A stretch of 13,951 nt of DNA, from contig DDNV01000081.1 of assembly GCA_002341315.1 (NCBI GenBank), positions 4,738 to 18,688 on the forward strand, written 5' to 3'. Source of the stretch: Cellvibrionales bacterium UBA2511 (GTDB lineage: Bacteria > Pseudomonadota > Gammaproteobacteria > Pseudomonadales > Porticoccaceae). Numbering within the stretch: the stretch's first letter is position 1; every line of letters begins with the position of its first letter. A program made the position numbers and the translations under genes. The notes under the pieces were generated by a model. The model did not search any database. It was not told where the DNA came from and was given only the letters and a program-made list of their open reading frames with translations. This document shows, piece by piece, positions 8,244-13,951 of the stretch.

Positions 8244-8283
8244 AAAAATTACAAAAGGTAGCTGTATGCCAGCTACCCTTTTG
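8244..8283 (-). terminator. Strong hairpin with U-rich tail between rpsG and fusA
   Basis: On the minus strand, arms CAAAAGGGTAGCT and AGCTACCTTTTG pair over 12 base pairs with one bulged G and a 7-nt loop GGCATAC (8252-8283). The tail continues TAATTTTT. This resembles an intrinsic terminator with A- and U-rich flanks, but it lies inside the str operon, 26 nt after the rpsG stop and 36 nt before the fusA start. It would be a partial terminator, an attenuator or an mRNA-stabilising/processing structure that sets the ratio of S7 to EF-G. The function is inferred. Confidence 0.6.
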
Positions 8284-8308
8284 CAAAACGAAAGCACACC
8301 AACCGGAA

Positions 8309-8779
8309 CTAGAACCGGAAGTGTGAGAACGCCTTGTTGGCTTCCGCCATACGGTGGACGTCTTCACGCTTCTTCACAGCACCACCCTTGTTCTGGTAGG
8401 CATCGACTATCTCGCCAGCCAGACGTTGGGACATGGATTTCTCACCACGATTGCGGGCGTAGTCCACCATCCAGCGCATTGCCAGCGCAACACGGCGGGA
8501 CGGACGCACTTCAACAGGCACCTGATAGGTTGCACCACCGACCCGGCGGGACTTAACTTCAACCATCGGCGCAATATTATCCAGTGCTGTCTCAAAAGCC
8601 ATCACAGGATCTTCTTTCAAACGGGTTTGAACCACTGTCAGCGCACCGTAAACGATACGCTCGGCAACAGATTTTTTGCCACTTACCATGACGTGGTTCA
8701 TAAACTTTGCCAACGTTACATTACCGAATTTTGGATCGGGTAAAATTTCGCGTTTGGCGACAACTCTTCTTCTAGGCAT
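8309..8779 (-). CDS. rpsG: 30S ribosomal protein S7
   Basis: Encodes 156 residues, the usual length of S7. S7 nucleates assembly of the small-subunit head by binding the 3' domain of 16S rRNA and lines the E site. The N-terminus [19 protein letters not shown], the beta-hairpin segment [15 protein letters not shown] (about 79-93) and the C-terminal [15 protein letters not shown] are all typical. In E. coli, S7 also represses its own translation by binding the rpsL-rpsG spacer, and the spacer here has nearly the same length. The ATG at 8777-8779 has a modest purine-rich site (GAAGAGAAGAG), weaker than those of its neighbours, consistent with regulated initiation. Confidence 0.98.
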   Translation of the reverse strand: MPRRRVVAKREILPDPKFGNVTLAKFMNHVMVSGKKSVAERIVYGALTVVQTRLKEDPVMAFETALDNIAPMVEVKSRRVGGATYQVPVEVRPSRRVALAMRWMVDYARNRGEKSMSQRLAGEIVDAYQNKGGAVKKREDVHRMAEANKAFSHFRF

Positions 8780-8874
8780 AGTCTGCTCTTCTCTTCAGGG
8801 CTATCCGGGATTCACTGAGCGCTGATGCGCACCCGGCCTTACTCAGTTCTTCTTACCGACACACAGTACGTCCG
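8780..8874 (-). promoter_or_regulatory. rpsL-rpsG spacer, candidate S7 autoregulatory site
   Basis: This 95-nt spacer matches the roughly 100-nt S12-S7 spacer of E. coli, where S7 binds to repress its own synthesis. Here CCGGG (8832-8836) can pair with CCCGG (8805-8809), enclosing a GCGC-ATCA-GCGC hairpin (8819-8830). CTGAG (8842-8846) can alternatively pair with CTCAG (8815-8819). The candidate rests on position, length and base-pairing potential; no S7-binding consensus was confirmed. Confidence 0.5.
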
Positions 8875-9249
8875 TTATTTTTTGGGACGTTTCGTACCAT
8901 ATTTGGAACGGCGCTGTTTGCGATTATTCACGCCAGCGGTATCCAGACTGCCTCGCACGGTGTGATAACGAACACCCGGCAAATCCTTGACACGACCGCC
9001 ACGAATCAGAACCACGCTGTGCTCTTGCAGGTTATGCCCTTCGCCGCCAATGTAAGAACTGACTTCGTAACCATTTGTCAGGCGAACCCGGCAAACTTTA
9101 CGCAGTGCCGAGTTTGGTTTTTTTGGCGTTGTTGTATAAACGCGGGTACAGACACCGCGACGCTGGGGACAAGCTTGCAATGCAGGAACGTCGCTCTTGG
9201 CAACTCTGCGTTTCCTCGGCTTACGAACCAACTGATTGATCGTTGCCAT
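8875..9249 (-). CDS. rpsL: 30S ribosomal protein S12
   Basis: Encodes 124 residues, as in E. coli. S12 lies at the decoding centre and affects tRNA selection accuracy. The segments [21 protein letters not shown] and [18 protein letters not shown] are intact. Lys43, Lys88 and Pro91, where changes give streptomycin resistance in many bacteria, are all wild type, so a streptomycin-sensitive S12 is expected. Asp89, the residue methylthiolated by RimO in E. coli, is conserved. The ATG at 9247-9249 has GGAG seven bases upstream; another ATG four bases earlier is out of frame and too close to that site. It is the first gene of the str operon, behind its own promoter and a structured leader. Confidence 0.98.
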   Translation of the reverse strand: MATINQLVRKPRKRRVAKSDVPALQACPQRRGVCTRVYTTTPKKPNSALRKVCRVRLTNGYEVSSYIGGEGHNLQEHSVVLIRGGRVKDLPGVRYHTVRGSLDTAGVNNRKQRRSKYGTKRPKK

Positions 9250-9253
9250 TCAT

Positions 9254-9330
9254 TAACTCCAGATATAAAAACGCCTTCGCGCAGAAGGCTCCAATAAATA
9301 GATCCAGATAGCTGGACCCCACTTTAGGGA
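9254..9330 (-). promoter_or_regulatory. rpsL leader with terminator-like attenuator
   Basis: The predicted leader is about 80 nt. It holds a small hairpin TCCAG-CTAT-CTGGA (9301-9316), then a hairpin GCCTTC-TGCGC-GAAGGC (9273-9289) followed directly by GTTTTTAT (U-tract 9267-9271), which has the form of an intrinsic terminator ending just before the ribosome-binding site. The octamer TATCTGGA occurs twice, once in the first hairpin and once overlapping the GGAG site of rpsL, so TCCAG could pair with either. A terminator-bearing rpsL leader has been predicted computationally in Pseudomonas; this looks like the same kind of element. The mechanism and ligand are unknown. Confidence 0.7.
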
Positions 9331-9336
9331 GGCGGC

Positions 9337-9365
9337 ATTCTAAAGACAGAGAACCTGCGAGTCAA
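9337..9365 (-). promoter_or_regulatory. Sigma70-type promoter of the str operon
   Basis: The minus strand reads TTGACT (9360-9365), a 17-nt spacer, then TAGAAT (9337-9342). Transcription should start near 9330, about 80 nt before rpsL. The following bases GCCGCCTCC are C-rich and almost the same as those after the S10 promoter. The first three bases of the -35 are also the end of the hairpin that follows rpoC. The presence of a promoter shows rpsL can be transcribed separately from rpoBC. Confidence 0.8.
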
Positions 9366-9386
9366 GCGGCCCGTGTGGGCCGCTTG
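9363..9386 (-). terminator. Perfect 10-bp hairpin after rpoC, without U-tract
   Basis: CAAGCGGCCC and GGGCCGCTTG form a perfect GC-rich 10-bp stem with loop ACAC, starting 11 nt after the rpoC stop codon. On neither strand is it followed by a T-run, so it is not a canonical intrinsic terminator. It may protect or process the rpoBC 3' end or cause inefficient termination. Its 3' arm ends in the TTG of the str -35 box. Confidence 0.65.
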
Positions 9387-9397
9387 CAAAGCAAATT

Positions 9398-12300
9398 TTA
9401 TTCGTCGCTCGAATTCAGCGCCTCGCTTAATGCTGCCTCAATATCGCTGGCACTCACCGTTGTTTCACCAATAACTTCCCGGGCTTCGCGACGTTGCTTG
9501 TGATAGGTAAGACCCGTACCGGCTGGCACCAGACGCCCCACCACCACATTTTCTTTCAAGCCGCGCAGGAAATCAGCTTTACCGGTAACAGAGGCCTCGG
9601 TGAGGACTCGCGTTGTTTCCTGGAAGGAGGCGGCTGAAATAAAGCTTTCCGTAGCCAGCGAAGCCTTGGTTATACCCAGCAACAGGCGCTCAAATTTAGC
9701 CGGAGTCTTGCCATCGTTGTAGAGCACTTCGTTCTCTTCCAGGACGCGGTTGTACTCCACCTGCTCACCTTTTACGAACGAGGAGTCACCCATATCGCTA
9801 ATTTCGACTTTGCGCAGCATCTGGCGAACAATGACCTCAATATGCTTGTCATTGATTTTTACGCCTTGCAGACGGTAGACGTCCTGAATTTCATTGACGA
9901 CATACTTCGCCAGCGAATCCACACCTTGCAAACGCAAAATATCGTGAGGATTGGCAGGCCCGTCGGCTATCACCTCCCCTTTCTCGACATGCTCACCCTC
10001 GAACACGCCCAACTGACGCCATTTGGGAATCAGCTCTTCATAGAAGGGGCTTCCGTCTGGCAATGTCTGGCCATCCGTCGGGGTAATCACCAAACGGCGC
10101 TTACCCTTGGTTTCCTTACCAAAAGTAACAGTACCAGTCACCTCGGCAAGAATGGCGGGGTCCTTGGGACGACGCGCTTCAAACAAATCCGCTACCCGGG
10201 GCAAACCACCGGTGATATCACGGGTTTTCGACCCCTCCTGAGGGATCCGTGCGATAACATCACCCGCACCGACCCGGCTCCCATTGCTGACACTGAGAAG
10301 GGCGTGGGTGGGCAGCATGTAGTGTGCTGGAACAGTCGAGCTGGGGAAGGTCATCTCCTTGCCCTTGTCATCCAGCATGGTCACCATCGGCTTGAGATCC
10401 TTGCCTGCAGATGGGCGCTCATTGGGATCCAACACGGCAATATTGGAAAGGCCGGTCAGCTCATCCGTTTGCGTACGGGTACTGAGCCCCTCTTCCATAC
10501 CGGAGAACGCTATATGGCCTGCCACTTCTGTAATAATCGGGTGGGTGTGCGGGTCCCAGTTGGCCACCACTTCACCCGCCTGCACCCTGGCGCCCTCTTT
10601 CACATTGATCGTAGCACCATAGGGCAGCTTATAGCGTTCGCGTTCGCGGCCGTTTTCATCCGCCAGAGCCAGTTCACCCGACCGGGAAACGGCAACCAGT
10701 TCGCCGTTTTCACGCTCGACCACCTTGATATTAACAAGCCGCACAGTGCCACTCATTTTTACCTGGATGCTGTCCACAGCAGAGGCGCGTGACGCCGCAC
10801 CACCAATGTGGAAGGTCCGCATTGTCAACTGAGTGCCCGGTTCACCGATGGACTGGGCTGCGATCACCCCGATAGCTTCTCCAGGATTGACCATGTGGCC
10901 CCTGGCGAGATCACGGCCATAGCAGACGGAGCAAATACCAAAACGGGTTTCACAGGTAATGGGGGAGCGAACGACCAGCTCATCGATACCCATTGCCTCA
11001 ATGCGATCAACCCATTTTTCGTCAATCATAAGGCCAGCTTCAATGGCGATATCATTGGATCCAGCTTTCATCACATCCACTGCCACCACCCGGCCCAAGA
11101 TCCGGTCACCGAGTGATTCAATAATGTCACCACCTTCGATGACCGGAGTCATCAGCAGCCCTTCGCTGGTACCGCAGTCATGCTCAACCACCACCAGGTC
11201 CTGGGACACATCCACCAGGCGCCGCGTCAGATAACCGGAGTTAGCCGTTTTCAGAGCGGTATCGGCAAGACCCTTCCGGGCACCGTGAGTAGAGATAAAG
11301 TACTGCAACACGTTCAGCCCTTCACGGAAGTTTGCAGTGATGGGCGTTTCAATGATCGAACCATCCGGACGAGCCATCAGGCCGCGCATACCAGCCAGCT
11401 GACGAATCTGGGCGGGAGAACCCCTCGCCCCGGAATCGGCCATGATATAGACAGAGTTGAATGACTCCTGTTCCACCTCGACGCCGTCCCGGTCGATAAC
11501 CGGCTCGGTACTGATGACATCCATCATCGATTTGGCGACCTGGTCATTCGCACGAGACCAGATATCGATCACCTTGTTATATTTTTCACCCTGGGTCACC
11601 AGGCCTGAGGAAAACTGGCTTTCAATTTCCAATACCTCGGCATCCGCTCGGGCAATGATTTCACCCTTGGCTTCGGGAATAGTGAAGTCATTAACTCCAA
11701 TGGAAACCCCGGATTTGGTGGAGAAATCGAAACCGGTATACATCAGCTGGTCGGCAAAAATGACGGTGGCCTTGAGACCAACATCGCGATAGCAGCGGTT
11801 GATAATGCGGGAGATCGCCTTTTTGGTCATCGGCTGATTAACCAGGTCAAAACTCAGCCCCTCCGGGACGATACCCCAGAGCAGTGCACGACCGACTGTC
11901 GTGTCAGCTATAAAGGTACGCGCCAGACGCTCACCTTCTTCGCTGAAAGTAACTTCGTGGATACGAACTTTTACCTTTGCCTGCAAATGCGCGTGCTTGC
12001 CGTAATAAACACGGGAAACTTCCTGAAGGCTACCAAACACCCGGCCTTCACCCTGCGCATTGATCCGCTCACGGGTCATGTAATAGAGACCCAACACAAC
12101 ATCCTGAGACGGCACAATAATCGGCTCACCACTAGCAGGAGACAGGATGTTGTTGGTGGACATCATCAATGCCCGGGATTCCAGCTGCGCTTCCAGAGTC
12201 AGGGGAACATGGACCGCCATCTGGTCGCCGTCAAAATCGGCGTTGTAGGCCGCACAGACCAGCGGGTGCAACTGAATGGCTTTACCTTCAATCAGTACCG

Positions 12301-13615
12301 GCTCAAACGCCTGAATACCGAGACGGTGAAGCGTAGGAGCCCGATTGAGCAAGACGGGGTGTTCGCGGATCACATCATCAAGAATATCCCAAACCACCGA
12401 CTCTTCACGCTCAACCATTTTCTTGGCCGCTTTAATGGTGGTTGCCAGTCCACGCAACTCCAGCTTCGAGAAGATAAAGGGCTTGAACAGCTCCAGCGCC
12501 ATACGCTTTGGCAGGCCACACTGATGCAGACGCAAGGTCGGGCCGACAACAATCACTGAACGCCCCGAATAGTCCACGCGCTTGCCCAGCAGGTTCTGAC
12601 GGAAACGACCCTGCTTACCCTTGATCATATCTGCCAGCGATTTCAACGGACGCTTGTTTGAACCGGTGATGGCCCGGCCGCGACGACCGTTATCCAGCAG
12701 GGCGTCGACGGCCTCCTGCAGCATACGTTTTTCATTGCGCACAATGATATCGGGGGCATTCAACTCCAGCAGGCGCTTCAAACGGTTGTTACGGTTAATA
12801 ACCCGGCGGTACAGGTCATTGAGGTCCGAGGTGGCGAAACGCCCGCCGTCCAGAGGCACAAGAGGACGCAGGTCCGGCGGCAACACCGGCAACGCCTCCA
12901 TCACCATCCATTCCGGTTTATTACCAGAGTGCAAAAAAGCCTCCAGCAATTTCAACCGCTTGGACAGTTTCTTGATTTTCGTTTCAGAACGGGTATTGGG
13001 AATTTCCTCACGGATATCTGCAATTTCCTGCTCCAGATCGAGATCCTTCATCAACTTCTGAATGCCCTCGGCACCCATCGTAGCTTCGAAGTCATCACCG
13101 AAATCTTCCATGGCCTGAAAATATTCTTCATCGGTCAGCAGGTTGCCGCGCTCAAGCGTCGTCATGCCTGGGTCGGTAACCACAAATGATTCGAAGTAGA
13201 GAACACGCTCGATTTCACGCAGGGTCATATCCAGCATCAAACCAATGCGGGAAGGTAGCGATTTCAGGAACCAGATATGGGCGACCGGGCAGGCCAGCTC
13301 AATGTGACCCATACGATCCCGACGCACTTTCGCCAGTGTGACCTCGACACCACATTTCTCACAAACGATACCGCGGTGCTTCATGCGCTTATATTTGCCG
13401 CAGAGACACTCGTAATCCTTTACCGGACCAAAAATCTTGGCGCAGAACAAACCTTCCCGCTCGGGCTTGAAGGTACGGTAGTTAATAGTCTCCGGCTTTT
13501 TCACTTCACCATATGACCAGGACCGGATCATGTCCGGTGATGCCAGGCCAATACGTATGGCGTCAAACTCGCCGGTTTGATCCTGTGACTTGAGCAGATT
13601 CAGTAAGTCTTTCAA
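9398..13615 (-). CDS. rpoC: DNA-directed RNA polymerase subunit beta'
   Basis: Encodes 1405 residues (E. coli 1407) of the subunit carrying most of the RNA polymerase active site and clamp. The N-terminal zinc ribbon cysteines are 70, 72, 85 and 88. The metal-binding motif NADFDGD has Asp460, 462 and 464, and the second zinc site is Cys814, 888, 895 and 898. The trigger-loop residues Met932 and His936 lie in TMRTFHIGG. All these positions equal E. coli numbering, so no insertions or deletions precede them. The start is [13 protein letters not shown] is the family N-terminus, GGAGAAAGG lies just upstream, and an in-frame stop 14 codons earlier leaves no ATG or GTG alternative. It lies 69 nt after rpoB and ends before the str promoter. 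Confidence 0.98.
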   Translation of the reverse strand: MKDLLNLLKSQDQTGEFDAIRIGLASPDMIRSWSYGEVKKPETINYRTFKPEREGLFCAKIFGPVKDYECLCGKYKRMKHRGIVCEKCGVEVTLAKVRRDRMGHIELACPVAHIWFLKSLPSRIGLMLDMTLREIERVLYFESFVVTDPGMTTLERGNLLTDEEYFQAMEDFGDDFEATMGAEGIQKLMKDLDLEQEIADIREEIPNTRSETKIKKLSKRLKLLEAFLHSGNKPEWMVMEALPVLPPDLRPLVPLDGGRFATSDLNDLYRRVINRNNRLKRLLELNAPDIIVRNEKRMLQEAVDALLDNGRRGRAITGSNKRPLKSLADMIKGKQGRFRQNLLGKRVDYSGRSVIVVGPTLRLHQCGLPKRMALELFKPFIFSKLELRGLATTIKAAKKMVEREESVVWDILDDVIREHPVLLNRAPTLHRLGIQAFEPVLIEGKAIQLHPLVCAAYNADFDGDQMAVHVPLTLEAQLESRALMMSTNNILSPASGEPIIVPSQDVVLGLYYMTRERINAQGEGRVFGSLQEVSRVYYGKHAHLQAKVKVRIHEVTFSEEGERLARTFIADTTVGRALLWGIVPEGLSFDLVNQPMTKKAISRIINRCYRDVGLKATVIFADQLMYTGFDFSTKSGVSIGVNDFTIPEAKGEIIARADAEVLEIESQFSSGLVTQGEKYNKVIDIWSRANDQVAKSMMDVISTEPVIDRDGVEVEQESFNSVYIMADSGARGSPAQIRQLAGMRGLMARPDGSIIETPITANFREGLNVLQYFISTHGARKGLADTALKTANSGYLTRRLVDVSQDLVVVEHDCGTSEGLLMTPVIEGGDIIESLGDRILGRVVAVDVMKAGSNDIAIEAGLMIDEKWVDRIEAMGIDELVVRSPITCETRFGICSVCYGRDLARGHMVNPGEAIGVIAAQSIGEPGTQLTMRTFHIGGAASRASAVDSIQVKMSGTVRLVNIKVVERENGELVAVSRSGELALADENGRERERYKLPYGATINVKEGARVQAGEVVANWDPHTHPIITEVAGHIAFSGMEEGLSTRTQTDELTGLSNIAVLDPNERPSAGKDLKPMVTMLDDKGKEMTFPSSTVPAHYMLPTHALLSVSNGSRVGAGDVIARIPQEGSKTRDITGGLPRVADLFEARRPKDPAILAEVTGTVTFGKETKGKRRLVITPTDGQTLPDGSPFYEELIPKWRQLGVFEGEHVEKGEVIADGPANPHDILRLQGVDSLAKYVVNEIQDVYRLQGVKINDKHIEVIVRQMLRKVEISDMGDSSFVKGEQVEYNRVLEENEVLYNDGKTPAKFERLLLGITKASLATESFISAASFQETTRVLTEASVTGKADFLRGLKENVVVGRLVPAGTGLTYHKQRREAREVIGETTVSASDIEAALSEALNSSDE

Positions 13616-13646
13616 TGCCTTTCTCCAGTGGGTGCTAGCTTTGCGC

Positions 13647-13665
13647 GGCGGACATTAGGTCCGCC
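13647..13665 (-). promoter_or_regulatory. Hairpin in the rpoB-rpoC spacer
   Basis: In the 69-nt spacer, GGCGGAC and GTCCGCC form a perfect 7-bp stem with a 5-nt loop CTAAT, ending about 30 nt before the rpoC start. An alternative, mutually exclusive pairing exists: ATTAGG just upstream with CCTAAT, which includes the loop. No U-tract follows, so it is not a terminator. It could affect processing or translation of rpoC; this is inference. Confidence 0.5.
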
Positions 13666-13684
13666 CCCAACCTAATAATGACGG

Positions 13685-13951
<267 letters not shown>

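Noticed and set aside
8875..9249. Streptomycin-resistance substitution in S12
   Set aside because: Lys43, Lys88 and Pro91 are all wild type.
9221..9253. Ten-codon open frame starting at the ATG four bases before the rpsL start
   Set aside because: The GGAG site is only three bases from that ATG but seven from the rpsL ATG, so rpsL initiation is favoured. The short frame looks incidental.
9842..10792. Plus-strand open frame of 316 codons opposite rpoC
   Set aside because: It is antisense to the conserved rpoC coding sequence, with no recognisable product, and is best explained as a shadow frame.

Overview
The window is one contiguous piece of the bacterial transcription and translation supercluster, and every gene lies on the minus strand. 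Read in the direction of transcription (from high to low coordinates) the order is rpoB (3' end only), rpoC, rpsL, rpsG, fusA, tuf, rpsJ, rplC, rplD, rplW, rplB, rpsS, rplV, rpsC, rplP, rpmC (5' end only). This is the end of the rpoBC transcription unit, a complete str operon, and most of the S10 operon. No mobile element, tRNA, rRNA, CRISPR array or accessory gene is visible.

The proteins are gammaproteobacterial. RpoC keeps E. coli residue numbering through the active site, both zinc sites and the trigger loop, and S10, S12 and S7 have the E. coli-type lengths of 103, 124 and 156 residues. EF-Tu is 408 residues, longer than the 394 of E. coli, because of a roughly ten-residue insertion just after the NKAD motif. 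From memory, a similar insertion occurs in marine Cellvibrio/Saccharophagus/Marinobacter-type gammaproteobacteria, so I favour that neighbourhood, but the genus cannot be fixed from this window.

Region by region. (a) 13616-13951: the last 88 codons of rpoB and a 69-nt spacer with a hairpin. (b) 9398-13615: rpoC, starting with TTG. (c) 9250-9397: a 10-bp hairpin after rpoC, a sigma70-type promoter (TTGACT, 17 nt, TAGAAT) whose -35 overlaps that hairpin, and an rpsL leader of about 80 nt carrying a terminator-like attenuator. (d) 4840-9249: rpsL, rpsG, fusA and tuf, with a candidate S7-responsive spacer before rpsG and a strong hairpin before fusA. (e) 4633-4839: a strong intrinsic terminator after tuf, a second sigma70-type promoter (TTGACA, 17 nt, TAGAAT) and a short S10 leader. 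(f) 1-4632: ten tightly packed S10-operon genes. The spacers are 2-25 nt or overlaps, except for a structured 102-nt spacer between rpsJ and rplC.

Together these genes supply the RNA polymerase beta and beta' subunits, two translation factors, and ribosomal proteins of the decoding centre (S12, S7), the mRNA entry (S3), the head (S10, S19), the peptidyl-transferase region (L2, L3, L16) and the exit tunnel (L4, L22, L23, L29). The gene content is ordinary. What merits a second look is the noncoding layer: two operon promoters sharing the same -10, discriminator and start region; the rpsL attenuator with a possible alternative pairing onto the ribosome-binding site; and structured spacers. I found no previously undescribed protein system here.
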